Source of the DNA: Nitrospirillum amazonense | GTDB lineage: Bacteria; Pseudomonadota; Alphaproteobacteria; Azospirillales; Azospirillaceae | Assembly: GCF_007828035.1 (NCBI RefSeq) | Contig: NZ_VITV01000001.1 | Location: 496,001-560,000, forward strand | Direction of reading: 5' to 3' | DNA length: 64,000 bases | Shown: positions 1 through 8,387 of the stretch, piece by piece | Layout: each line of letters begins with the position of its first letter | Position numbering within the stretch: position 1 is the stretch's first letter | The notes under the pieces: model-generated | What the model was told of the DNA's origin: nothing | The model's database searches: none | Seen by the model: only the letters and a program-made list of their open reading frames with translations | Made by a program: the position numbers and the translations under genes

Positions 1-120
1 GCCGTCATGAGCGGCCACGTCGCGCCAGTACTGGGCCTCCACCGGGGCGATATGGTCGGCGATGAAGCGGCGGACACGATCCAGGTAATCCTGGCCACGG
101 GCGCTGGGCTGGAAGTCCAT
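1..120 (-). CDS. Acyl-CoA dehydrogenase family protein, N-terminal fragment
   Basis: Only the first 40 residues lie in the window; the gene continues past position 1. The start ATG at 120 has a GGGAGA ribosome-binding site about 8 bases upstream. The visible protein begins MDFQPSARGQDYLDRVRRF and continues IADHIAPVEAQYWRD, which resembles the N-terminal helix of acyl-CoA dehydrogenases that carry the FxxxxVxPxE pattern. Such enzymes oxidise acyl-CoA to enoyl-CoA with FAD. It is divergent from the LysR gene at 228, which is therefore a candidate regulator. The family call rests on a short helix and is moderate. Confidence 0.6.
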   Translation of the reverse strand, partial: MDFQPSARGQDYLDRVRRFIADHIAPVEAQYWRDVAAHDG

Positions 121-189
121 CGGCGTTCTCTCCCTTTTTTTCCGGCGGACGCCGTGGCGTCCCAGGTTTGAAAGGAGTGTAGCGCCGGA

Positions 190-226
190 TTGACATGAAC
201 CGATGGGAAGTTTATGCGCGATAAAC
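190..226 (+). promoter_or_regulatory. LysR promoter with perfect inverted repeat next to the start codon
   Basis: A perfect GTTTAT-N5-ATAAAC inverted repeat occupies 210-226 and ends one base before the LysR ATG at 228. A TTGACA hexamer lies at 190-195. The repeat is AT-rich in a GC-rich background and has the size of a LysR-type T-N11-A box. Its position, in the shared region of two divergent genes, suits autoregulation and control of the acyl-CoA dehydrogenase. Binding by this LysR is inference. Confidence 0.5.
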
Positions 227-227
227 C

Positions 228-1181
228 ATGAATGACGTTCATGATATCCGCCTGCTGGCCAGGCTGGACCTTAACCTGCTGCGGGTGTTCGATGCGGTCT
301 ACCGGGCGCGCAGCCTGACGCGCGCGGCGGATGAGCTGGCGCTGTCGCAATCGGCTGTCAGCCACGCCCTGGCCCGGCTGCGGGACCAGTTGGGCCCGCA
401 TCTGGGTACCGAAAACGAACCGTTGTTCCCCCGCGACGGCCGGGGCGTGGCGCCTTCCGCCCTTGCCCGCCGGCTGGCCCCCCGGGTGCGCGAGGCGCTG
501 GCGGCCCTGGGCCGGGCCCTGGCCGACGCCCAGGATTTCCAGCCGGACCGCGACCTGCGCCAGGCCGTCATCGCCATGCCGGAGGCCGTGGAACCCGCCT
601 TGTTACCAGCCATGATGGCCCGCCTGCGCCGGCACCTGGCGGAGGGGTCCAGCCCCCGGCTGGACAGCGTGCGGCTGGACCGGGCCACCATGAAGGCGGA
701 CCTCGCGCGGGGCCGCATGGATCTGGCGGTGGACGTGACCCTGGCGCCCGACCCGGACCTGCGCCATCTGCCGCTGTTGAGCGACGATTACTGCCTGGTC
801 GCGGCCGCGGGCCATGCCCCCGTTGATCTGGAGGGGTATATGGCGGCGGGGCACATCGCCGTCTCCTCCCGCCGCAGCGGTCCGGCGGTGGAGGACTACG
901 CCCTGTTGCGCCTGGGCATACAGCGGAAAATTTCGCTGCGCTGCCAACGGTATGAGACCGCCTGCCGCGTGGTAGCGGAGGCGGGCCTGAAAGGCGGCGG
1001 CTTGCTGCTGACCATGGGCCGGCATCACAGCCAGCCTCTGGTGGACGGCAGCCGGGGGGCCCTGGTCACCCTGCCCCTGCCTCTGGACATGCCGCCATTG
1101 GCGTTTAATCTCTACTGGCATCGCGCCAGTGACGATGACCCCGCCAACCGCTGGCTGCGCGACGTTCTGCGCCCGACCTGA
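228..1181 (+). CDS. LysR family transcriptional regulator
   Basis: 317 residues, the normal LysR length. The N-terminal winged helix covers about residues 12-75, with the helix-turn-helix around SLTRAADELALSQSAVSHAL, followed by the LysR substrate-binding domain. The linker after the DNA-binding helix (LGPHLGTENEPLF) is a few residues longer than usual. It is divergent from an acyl-CoA dehydrogenase gene and is followed 32 bases later by a Sel1 gene. The effector is unknown. The likely target is the divergent gene. Confidence 0.9.
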   Translation: MNDVHDIRLLARLDLNLLRVFDAVYRARSLTRAADELALSQSAVSHALARLRDQLGPHLGTENEPLFPRDGRGVAPSALARRLAPRVREALAALGRALADAQDFQPDRDLRQAVIAMPEAVEPALLPAMMARLRRHLAEGSSPRLDSVRLDRATMKADLARGRMDLAVDVTLAPDPDLRHLPLLSDDYCLVAAAGHAPVDLEGYMAAGHIAVSSRRSGPAVEDYALLRLGIQRKISLRCQRYETACRVVAEAGLKGGGLLLTMGRHHSQPLVDGSRGALVTLPLPLDMPPLAFNLYWHRASDDDPANRWLRDVLRPT

Positions 1182-1213
1182 CGGGCCCCATTTTCGGCCA
1201 AGGACCTGACCCC

Positions 1214-2200
1214 ATGCCGCGATCCCCGCACCAAACCGCCCATCACCGGTCGACGCTGGCCATGGCCCTGGCCGTCTTCGCCCTGCTGGCGTTCGGCGGG
1301 GGCGCCAGTCCAGCCTGGGCCGACAACGCGTCCGACCTGGCCATGGCGCGCCTGGCCATGGCCAGGCACGATTACGCCGGGGCACTGCCCACGCTGACCC
1401 AGTTGGCCAACCAGGGTGACGCCGGCGCCATGGTCGAGCTGGCCAAGATTTACGGCCAGGGCCTGGGCGTGACGGTGGACCAGGACAAGGCGCTGGCCTA
1501 TCTGCGCCAGGCGGTGGAGAAGGGCAACGCCCAGGCCCAGGTGGGGCTGGCCGTGCTGTACGACCAGGGCAGCAACGGCCTGCCCAAGGACCCGGCGGAG
1601 GCCGCGCGCCTGTACAAGCTGGCGGCCGACCAGGGCAACGCCCGCGGCCAGGTCAGCCTGGGCTGGCATTACGAGAACGGCAGCGGGGTCCCCAAGAACG
1701 TGGCCGAAGCGGTGCGCCTCTACACCCTGGGCGCCCGCCAGGGCGACCCCGCCGGCCAGACCAACCTGGGCTGGATGTATCAGAACGGTACCGGCGTACC
1801 CCCCAACCCGACGGAGGCGGCGCGCCTGTACAAGCAGGCGGCCAGCCAGGGCTTCGTCCGCGCCCAGGGCCAGATGGGGGCCATCTACCTGGCCGGCGTG
1901 GGCGTCACCAAGGACCCGGTGGAGGCCGCGCGCTGGAACATGATGGCGGCCGAACGCGGTTGGGTTCCCGCCCAGTTCGCCCTGGGCTTCCAATACCGCC
2001 AGGGCGAGGGCGTCGCCCGCGACGACGCCCAGGCGCTGCACTGGCTGCGCAAGGCGGCGGACGGCGGCGAACAGGGCGCCATAGCCCTGCTGGCGCAGAT
2101 GTACGAGAACGGCGACGGCGCGCCCAAGGACCCGGCGGAGGCGCGGCGCCTCTGGGCCAAGCTGCCCCCCGATCGGCGGCCGGGGGCCAAAGCGCAGTAG
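1214..2200 (+). CDS. Exported Sel1-repeat (TPR-like) protein
   Basis: 328 residues. An N-terminal signal peptide (basic start, hydrophobic stretch LAMALAVFALLAF, cleavage near SPAWA-DN around residue 37) is followed by about seven Sel1-like repeats of 36 residues with the usual pattern AxxxLGxxYxxGxGVxxDxxxAxxxYxxAA, running to the C-terminus. Sel1 repeats form an alpha-solenoid used for protein-protein contacts, here in the periplasm. No catalytic domain is attached. It lies 32 bases after the LysR gene and could be cotranscribed. Its partner cannot be told from the sequence. It ends in TAG. Confidence 0.85.
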   Translation: MPRSPHQTAHHRSTLAMALAVFALLAFGGGASPAWADNASDLAMARLAMARHDYAGALPTLTQLANQGDAGAMVELAKIYGQGLGVTVDQDKALAYLRQAVEKGNAQAQVGLAVLYDQGSNGLPKDPAEAARLYKLAADQGNARGQVSLGWHYENGSGVPKNVAEAVRLYTLGARQGDPAGQTNLGWMYQNGTGVPPNPTEAARLYKQAASQGFVRAQGQMGAIYLAGVGVTKDPVEAARWNMMAAERGWVPAQFALGFQYRQGEGVARDDAQALHWLRKAADGGEQGAIALLAQMYENGDGAPKDPAEARRLWAKLPPDRRPGAKAQ

Positions 2201-2228
2201 GAGCCGTCTCCGTTAAGGGCTCTGCTTT

Positions 2229-3794
2229 CTAAGAGGGCGGCTGCCGGGAATTGGCCAGCAGATCGACGCGGGACATGCGCACGATGTGTTCCGGCGCTTC
2301 CGTCCAACCACCGATCAGGTCGCCGGCAATGAAATCGGCGCCCACGCGGTCCACCAGCCCCTCCGTCTCCACCGAATCCACGCCCTCGACATAGAGTTTC
2401 AGGCGATGGCGCCGGGCCTCGGCCGCCACCAGGCCCAGGTCGGTCGCCACCCGTTCCGGGCTGGGGCGCTCCGCCCCGGGGTGATCAATGGCCGTCCTGT
2501 CCCCGGCGCCGGGCAGGATGATGCCCACGCCCTTGACCCCCGCCGCGGCCAGCGTGGCCATGTCCTGGCGCCCCAGGGCCACGCCCACCATCAGGTTGCG
2601 GCCAAAGGGGCGCAGGGCGGTGACGAAGTCCGCCAGCCGCCCGGTGGGCGTGCCCTCGGGCAGGCCCACCAGATGATAAGTCAGGAAAGGGATGAGGTGG
2701 GACGGGATGCGGCTGGCCAGCGCCACGTAGGACCGGCGGCGCTGCAACCCGGCCAGCGTCTCATAATGCACCGGTAGGGAAAGGAAGAAGCGGAAGCGGT
2801 TGTCGTAAAGTTCCAGGTAGGTGGCGATGGCCTGGCGCATCGCTTCCTCATCCAAATCCAGGATGGCGTTCAGGGTCTCGGCCGACAAGGTCCCACCAAC
2901 CGAAGTCTTGGAGACCGAGTCGTAGCCATAGACAGCCTGCCCGCCCCGGCGCATGCGTCGCCCCCGGGTGATGTAAAGACATAGCGCCTGGTGGTTGGCG
3001 TCCCAGACCGGGCGGTAGACGATTTCCAGCGGCCCGAGCTGACCATGCGCCGCCCAGGCGGCCGTGACCTCGCCCTGGCTGAAGCCTGTCCGGCCGCCCT
3101 GGCTGGGCAAGGGCATCCAGCCGGGGGCGCCGGCAACGCCGGCCGCGCCCTGGATGAGGGTGCCGCCGCCCACGTCGCGGCCCGGCGCGCCGTGCAACTC
3201 GGTCCAGCCGGGCGCGGCCCTTCCCGACGCCGCTGCCTCCTCCCGTCCCTTGGCCACGGCCTCGGCGCGGGCGGTGCCGGCCAACAGGTCGGCCAGGCGA
3301 TGGGGTTTCAGCACCAGGTCGCCCGTGACCTGGCGCACGGCGGTGCGCACTACGATGGTGGCGGTGTCGGCATCGCCCAGAAGCAGGCGCTGCAGGTCCT
3401 GCAGCACGCGGGCGCACAGCAGGCCGGCCGCGCGCTCGTCCATCTGGGCGAAGACAACCAGGTAGGTGTCGGGTCCATAGGGAAAAACCACGTCGCCGGG
3501 GCCCAGCGACTGGTTCAGCAGGCGTTCGGTCAACTGGTGTACGCGGTCGCGTACCGAGGGCCAGCGGGACCCGAGCTTTTCCTTCAGGCTTTCCAGGCCG
3601 AGAAGCTGGACGGTTCCGGCACTGACCCGCGCCTGATGCTCCAGGATGGCGCCCAGCCTGCCCTGGATATCGTCCGGGCCCGCGTCGGGCGTGATTGGCT
3701 CAACGGCGTCCGGACGGGTGGGACGGGCAGGTGTCACCGGCTGCTCGCCCTCGCCCAGCCACCAGGTCGCAATTTTGTTGATCAAATTTGGCAT
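2229..3794 (-). CDS. Degenerate GGDEF/EAL-like signalling protein
   Basis: 521 residues, cytoplasmic, with no membrane segment or signal peptide. Residues about 50-170 look like a remnant of a GGDEF fold: a regular alpha/beta pattern with no GGDEF motif. The C-terminal part (about 250-500) resembles an EAL domain in layout. It opens with EIVYRPVWDANHQALCLYI, where catalytic EAL domains have YQPI...EALLR, and ends with KLYVEGVDSVETEGLVDRVG, matching the KxxAEGVET segment. The EAL tripeptide is absent, so c-di-GMP hydrolysis is unlikely. A role as a binding or scaffold protein is inference. It converges on the Sel1 gene with 28 bases between. Confidence 0.6.
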   Translation of the reverse strand: MPNLINKIATWWLGEGEQPVTPARPTRPDAVEPITPDAGPDDIQGRLGAILEHQARVSAGTVQLLGLESLKEKLGSRWPSVRDRVHQLTERLLNQSLGPGDVVFPYGPDTYLVVFAQMDERAAGLLCARVLQDLQRLLLGDADTATIVVRTAVRQVTGDLVLKPHRLADLLAGTARAEAVAKGREEAAASGRAAPGWTELHGAPGRDVGGGTLIQGAAGVAGAPGWMPLPSQGGRTGFSQGEVTAAWAAHGQLGPLEIVYRPVWDANHQALCLYITRGRRMRRGGQAVYGYDSVSKTSVGGTLSAETLNAILDLDEEAMRQAIATYLELYDNRFRFFLSLPVHYETLAGLQRRRSYVALASRIPSHLIPFLTYHLVGLPEGTPTGRLADFVTALRPFGRNLMVGVALGRQDMATLAAAGVKGVGIILPGAGDRTAIDHPGAERPSPERVATDLGLVAAEARRHRLKLYVEGVDSVETEGLVDRVGADFIAGDLIGGWTEAPEHIVRMSRVDLLANSRQPPS

Positions 3795-3899
3795 GCCGTC
3801 GCCAACACTCCCGTTCGCACAGCGCCGAATGGCTATGGTGCCGCTACCGCAAGCCGGGGAGAACTCGCACGATCGGGGTACCCCTCTGGAGAGAGTGGC

Positions 3900-5498
3900 T
3901 CAAGCGCCGCTGGTTTCCGCCGCCGCGGCCGTCGGCGGCGGATCCGCATCCCGCCGGCCAACCCGTGTTTCGGATCCAAAATAGATGACCAGCAGCAGCG
4001 CGGCCGCCATCAGGCCGCCGATGGCCAGCGCCAGGGTCCCCAAGCCGGGCACCAGCGCCGCGATGGCGAGGCATTGGGTCACCAGGCCGCCGGCCTTGCT
4101 GCAGCCGGCGACCCAGCCGGTGGCGCGGCCGCGCAGGCCTACGGCGTAGTTCTCGGCCGTGTAGGGCAGCAGCACGGCCAGGATGCCGTTACTGCCGACG
4201 ATCAGCAGCGCCACCGGCGCCACCACGTCCAGCAGGCCGGCCCCGTCGCCCAGGCGCATGACGCCGCCCAGGCCGGCGATGGCGACGACGATCATCAGCG
4301 CCAGCGTCCACTTCGTGCTCCAGCGGAAATAGAGCAGCGCCGCCACCGCGATGGTCGGGCAAGCGATAAGGGCGGACGCCGCCAACAGGCGGCTGGACAT
4401 GACCACGTCCATGCCCCTGGCCGTCAATTCGGCCGGCAGCCACAGCAGCAGCCCGAAATTGGTGAAGCTCCAGGCCAGGGCGGTGACCGTCAGGGCCAGG
4501 GTCCGGCCGCTGAGGAAGTGGGTTTCGCCCCCCTTGGACGCGGGCGCGCCCTCCGCCTCGCGCGTCAGGGCGGCGCCGAAGCGGGCCAGCGTGCGCTCCG
4601 CCTCGCGCAGGCGGCCGCGCAGCAGCAGGAAATGGGGCGATTCCGGGATTTGGCCGTTGAGAAAGACCAGGATCAAGCCCGTGGGCAGGTTCAGCAGCCA
4701 CATGATGCGCCAGCCATACAGGGGCTGGAGCAGGGCCGACAGGCCGCTGGCCGCCAGGTAACCGCCAATGCCCCCCAGGCCACCCACCAGCACCAGGTTC
4801 CAGCCACGGTGGCGCAGCGGCATGGTTTCCGCCAGCAGCGCGTAGGCCACCGGCAACATGCCGCCCGCCGCCGCCCCCATGAGGAAGCACATGGCCACGT
4901 TCCACCAGAAATCGGGCATGGCCCCGCAGATGGATGTGCCGACGAACATGACGGAAGACAGCAGGATGGAGGCGCGGCGGCCATAGACGTCCGCCAGCGC
5001 CCCCCATATCAAGGAGCCCACGACCGTGCCCGCCAGCGCCGCCATGGGCAGCCAGGCCACCGTCATCTTGTCCACGCCGTATTCATCGCGCATGCCGGGC
5101 AGGACGAAGCCCAGGCTGGCCGGCTTCATGACGTCGATGACCAGGGCCACGACGATGACCGCCATCAGCCGCCAGTGCGCCGCGCGCAACGGGCCGTCGT
5201 CATGCACCACGGCGAGGTCGACGGCCGCCACCGCCGTCTTGCGCGGCAGCAGGCCATAGGCGGCGATAAGGACGCCCACGATGATCAGGCCCATGCCGAT
5301 GGTCATACCCATGTCCATCGGCATGTCGGCCAGGCGATAGCCGACGTCCTTGGCCATCAGGAACATGGGCAAATGCAGGACCACGCCCGCGGTCACCACG
5401 GCGCACCCGACCCAGAAGGCCAGCACCGCCCGCCGGTCGGCCAGCACCCTGTCCCCGTCCCCGGGACTAGTCTCGAACAACGACGCCACCGGAACCAC
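3900..5498 (-). CDS. MFS transporter with two-helix N-terminal extension
   Basis: About 530 residues. An N-terminal extension with two predicted helices (residues about 25-85, containing the Met-rich loop MPMDMGMTIGMG) precedes a standard 12-helix MFS core. The core carries the loop motif GALADVYGRRASI and the PESPHFLLLRGR segment of sugar/organic-acid porters. The likely start is GTG: one at 5498 and an in-frame one at 5489. The latter is spaced better (8 bases) from an AGGG. It is third in a minus-strand run lacI (8190), sugar porter (7042), then this gene, so it probably imports a product of the same sugar-utilisation locus. The substrate is not known. Confidence 0.85.
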   Translation of the reverse strand: MVPVASLFETSPGDGDRVLADRRAVLAFWVGCAVVTAGVVLHLPMFLMAKDVGYRLADMPMDMGMTIGMGLIIVGVLIAAYGLLPRKTAVAAVDLAVVHDDGPLRAAHWRLMAVIVVALVIDVMKPASLGFVLPGMRDEYGVDKMTVAWLPMAALAGTVVGSLIWGALADVYGRRASILLSSVMFVGTSICGAMPDFWWNVAMCFLMGAAAGGMLPVAYALLAETMPLRHRGWNLVLVGGLGGIGGYLAASGLSALLQPLYGWRIMWLLNLPTGLILVFLNGQIPESPHFLLLRGRLREAERTLARFGAALTREAEGAPASKGGETHFLSGRTLALTVTALAWSFTNFGLLLWLPAELTARGMDVVMSSRLLAASALIACPTIAVAALLYFRWSTKWTLALMIVVAIAGLGGVMRLGDGAGLLDVVAPVALLIVGSNGILAVLLPYTAENYAVGLRGRATGWVAGCSKAGGLVTQCLAIAALVPGLGTLALAIGGLMAAALLLVIYFGSETRVGRRDADPPPTAAAAETSGA

Positions 5499-5587
5499 CC
5501 TGTCGGAGAAAAGGAAGCGGCGCGCCCATGCCCAGGCGGGCCGCCCAACCTATAGCTGTGACCGCTATCAACCGCCAGAAGGAAGGC

Positions 5588-7042
5588 TCAGCGACCGGCC
5601 GCTTTCCACACGCCCTCCATCTCCTCCAGGCTGCGTCCCTTGGTTTCGGGGACGAAGCGCCAGACGAACAGGCCGGCCAGGATGCTGAAGGCGCCATAGA
5701 GATAATAGGCGAAGCCATGGTTGAACATGGCGTTCAGCGCGGCGTTGCCATCCAGCACCTTGAACGACCAGGACACCACCCAGTTGGCGATCCACTGCGC
5801 CGCCACGGCGATGCTGAGCGCCTTGCCCTTGATGGGGTTGGGGAAAATCTCCGCCAGCAGCACCCAGACGACCGGGCCCCACGAGAAGGCGAAGCCGGCG
5901 ACGTAGACCACCACCGCCACCAGCGCGCCGATGCCCATCTGGTGCTGGTTCAAGAGGAAACCCAGGGCCAGCATGGCGACCGCCATGACGGCGGCGCCGG
6001 CGATCAGCAGCGGCTTGCGCCCCAGCCGGTCCACCGTGACCATCGCCACCAGGGTGAACAGCACGTTGGCCGCCCCCACCACCACGGTCTGCAGCAGCGC
6101 GCTGTCGGTACCCGCCCCCATGTTCTCGAACATCAGCGGAGCGTAGTAGAGCACAGCGTTGATGCCCACCAGCTGCTGGAACAGCGACAGCATGATGCCC
6201 ACCACCAGCACCAGGACGCCGTAGGCCAGCAGGCGGTCGGTATGCTGCACCAGGCTGCCTTCGATCTCGCGCCGGGTGAGGGCGGCCTCGGCCGGCCCCA
6301 TCAGACGGGTCAGCGTGGCCTCGGCCTCCGCCGTGCGGCCCACCTTGATCAGCCAGCGCGGCGTGTCGGGCACGAAGGCCAGCAGCACCAGGAACAGGGC
6401 GGCGGGCAATGCCTCCGATCCCAGCATCCAGCGCCAGCCGACGCTGTTCAGCCAGGCGGTGTCGCCCTGGGCGGCGATGGCCCAGTTGACGAAATAGACG
6501 CCGGCGATGCCCAGCACGATGGCCATCTGGTTGAAGGAGATGAGGCGGCCGCGGGCGTGCGGCGGCGCGATCTCCGCGATGTACAGCGGCGACAGCATGC
6601 TGGCGATGCCCACGCCGACGCCGCAGATGACGCGGTAGATGATGAAGGGCGTCAGCGCCGCCGGCCCCATCCGCCCGACGGTGCCCAGCCCCAGTTCCGG
6701 CAAGGCCGACCCGATGGCGGAGACCAGGAACAGCACGGCCGCCAGGAACAGGCCGCGCTTGCGCCCGAAGCGATCGGCCACCCACCCGGCGATCATGCCG
6801 CCGACGATGCAGCCGATGAGGGCGCTGGAGATGGTGAAGCCGGACAGGCTGTCGCGCGCCGTGTCGGCCAGGCCCAAGGGGTCGATGAAGTTGGCGTCGA
6901 TGGACTTCACAGCCCCCGAGATGACGGCGGTGTCGTAGCCGAACAGCAGGCCGCCCAGGGTGGCGACCAGGGTCAGCATCACCACCAGGCCGGAGCCGGC
7001 ATGCGCGTCATGCCCGCCCTTAAGTCTCACATCACTGGCCAT
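5588..7042 (-). CDS. Sugar porter family MFS transporter
   Basis: 484 residues, start ATG at 7042 (MASDVRLKGG). Helix 1 has the sugar-porter signature GGLLFGYDTAVISGA. Loop 2-3 has ADRFGRKRGL, the second half has VDRLGRKPLLI, helix 7 has QQLVGINAVLYYAP, and the end has the PETKGRSLEEME signature, all diagnostic of the GLUT/XylE family. It would move a monosaccharide across the inner membrane by proton symport. It sits 53 bases downstream of a lacI gene on the same strand and is the clearest sugar permease of the locus. Longer reading upstream would run into lacI and has no family similarity. Confidence 0.95.
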   Translation of the reverse strand: MASDVRLKGGHDAHAGSGLVVMLTLVATLGGLLFGYDTAVISGAVKSIDANFIDPLGLADTARDSLSGFTISSALIGCIVGGMIAGWVADRFGRKRGLFLAAVLFLVSAIGSALPELGLGTVGRMGPAALTPFIIYRVICGVGVGIASMLSPLYIAEIAPPHARGRLISFNQMAIVLGIAGVYFVNWAIAAQGDTAWLNSVGWRWMLGSEALPAALFLVLLAFVPDTPRWLIKVGRTAEAEATLTRLMGPAEAALTRREIEGSLVQHTDRLLAYGVLVLVVGIMLSLFQQLVGINAVLYYAPLMFENMGAGTDSALLQTVVVGAANVLFTLVAMVTVDRLGRKPLLIAGAAVMAVAMLALGFLLNQHQMGIGALVAVVVYVAGFAFSWGPVVWVLLAEIFPNPIKGKALSIAVAAQWIANWVVSWSFKVLDGNAALNAMFNHGFAYYLYGAFSILAGLFVWRFVPETKGRSLEEMEGVWKAAGR

Positions 7043-7095
7043 GACAGTCCTCCCGCGCGGAACCGGTGCCCGCGCGCCTTGGGTGTTGGGTTGGA

Positions 7096-8190
7096 TCAGC
7101 GCCGGGCGCGGCCGAGGGACGGCACGCTGGAGGGCGGGGCGGTCGATTCCCGCACCACCACCTCGAACTCCAGCAGACGGCGGGGCATGGGATGGGTCCA
7201 GGGCTGGCGCCGCACCGCCCGGTCGATCAACAGGTCGGCCGCCGCCGCCGCCATGCGGCTGATGGGCTGGCGGATGGTGGTGAGCTGCGGCCAGATGATG
7301 CGCGCCACCGGCGTGTCGTCGAAGCCCGCGACCGACAGGTCGGCCGGCACCGACAGGCCCAGACGCTGGGCCACCGCGACGGATGCCGCCGCCATGTCGT
7401 CGTTGCTGGCGAAGATGGCGGTGGGACGGTCGGCCAGGGTCAGCAGCTGTTCCGCGCATGCCATGCCGGTGCGGTAGGAGAAGTGACCGGGACGCACCAG
7501 TTCCGGATCCAGGGGGATGCGGTGTTCCGCCAGTTCATCCCGGAAGCCGCGGTAGCGCTGTTCAGTGGCGCCGTGTTCCGGATGGCCCAGCAGGAAGCCG
7601 ATGCGGCGGTGGCCCAGGCTGATGAGGTAGGCCGCCATCTGGCGGGAGGCCGCGTAGTCGTCCATGTAGACGAAGGGCGCCGTCTCGCGGTCCGTGTCCG
7701 GCGCTATGCGCACCAGCGGAATGCGCGAGGCGCGCAGGGCGTCGAGCACACCGGCGTGGTCGACCAGCGGCGGCGTCAGGATGACACCCTCCAGCCGCAG
7801 CTGGGAAATGAGGTTCAGGACCTGGTCGCCCACGTTGGGGTCGGTGCTGTCCCAGGGCTCCACCAGCAGGTGGAAGCCGCCCTCGCGGCAGCGGGCCACG
7901 GCGCCGGCCTGCACGTCGCTCATATAATGGGCGCTGGGGTTGTCATAGAACAGGCCGATGAGGAAGGAGCGGTCGCCGGCAAGGCCCCGGGCGTTCAGGT
8001 TGGGGCGGTAGTCCAGGCGGGCGATGGCGTCCATGACCCGGGCGTGCGTCTCGTGGGAAACGCCGGCCTCGCGGTTGATGACCCGCGACACGGTCTTGAT
8101 GGACACCTTGGCCAGGTCCGCGACCTCCCGAATTGTGATCGACCGCTTCTCTGGCTGGGCCAATGGGGTCTCCCAAATCAGGGGCGACAT
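7096..8190 (-). CDS. LacI family transcriptional regulator (first of two)
   Basis: 364 residues from ATG 8190. The N-terminal LacI helix-turn-helix is ITIREVADLAKVSIKTVSRVIN followed by the hinge helix YRPNLNARGLAG; the rest is a periplasmic-binding-protein-like effector domain with the common IFASNDDMAAA and VAGFDDTPVARIIWPQLTTIRQP segments. It heads a minus-strand operon with two sugar-type MFS genes and lies just downstream of the TonB receptor terminator. It very probably controls the receptor/halogenase promoters through the palindromes at 10801-10850. It is clearly similar in sequence to the second LacI at 12719, which suggests a duplicated regulator pair. Confidence 0.93.
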   Translation of the reverse strand: MSPLIWETPLAQPEKRSITIREVADLAKVSIKTVSRVINREAGVSHETHARVMDAIARLDYRPNLNARGLAGDRSFLIGLFYDNPSAHYMSDVQAGAVARCREGGFHLLVEPWDSTDPNVGDQVLNLISQLRLEGVILTPPLVDHAGVLDALRASRIPLVRIAPDTDRETAPFVYMDDYAASRQMAAYLISLGHRRIGFLLGHPEHGATEQRYRGFRDELAEHRIPLDPELVRPGHFSYRTGMACAEQLLTLADRPTAIFASNDDMAAASVAVAQRLGLSVPADLSVAGFDDTPVARIIWPQLTTIRQPISRMAAAAADLLIDRAVRRQPWTHPMPRRLLEFEVVVRESTAPPSSVPSLGRARR

Positions 8191-8251
8191 CAGGCGACGT
8201 GACGCGTTGTCATCGTGGCGTCGGACGGCGATGGCGACAGGGGGATAAAGG

Positions 8252-8279
8252 GATGGGCGGTGCGGGGGCACCGCCCATC
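8252..8279. terminator. 12-bp GC hairpin between tonB-receptor gene and lacI
   Basis: Perfect stem of 12 bp (arms 8252-8263 and 8268-8279) with a GGGG loop. It has only a short T-rich tail on the minus strand. It lies between the receptor terminator at 8327 and the lacI start, so it is a second stop signal or an mRNA-stabilising hairpin. Confidence 0.45.
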
Positions 8280-8314
8280 AAGGCGCAGGATTCGGGGAGA
8301 GAGTATCCTGCCAA

Positions 8315-8361
8315 GAAGGGAAAACACCGGGGCGCGGGAGAGGAGAGCCCCCGCGCCCCGG
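8315..8361 (-). terminator. Rho-independent terminator of the TonB receptor gene
   Basis: A perfect 12-bp GC stem (arms 8327-8338 and 8350-8361) lies 27 bases past the receptor stop. On the minus strand it is followed by TGTTTTCCC. This separates the receptor transcript from the lacI-MFS operon that follows on the same strand. Confidence 0.7.
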
Positions 8362-8387
8362 GGGTCGAACAACGCGAACGAACCGGA

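Noticed and set aside
2991-5555. Very long open frame on the plus strand (854 codons) opposite the EAL-like and MFS genes
   Set aside because: It is antisense to two well-supported genes, is rich in Gln, His, Gly, Arg and Ala as expected from GC-rich antisense, and has no recognisable domain. The same holds for the long frames at 18695-21187, 32123-33793, 41854-43656 and 5528-7477.
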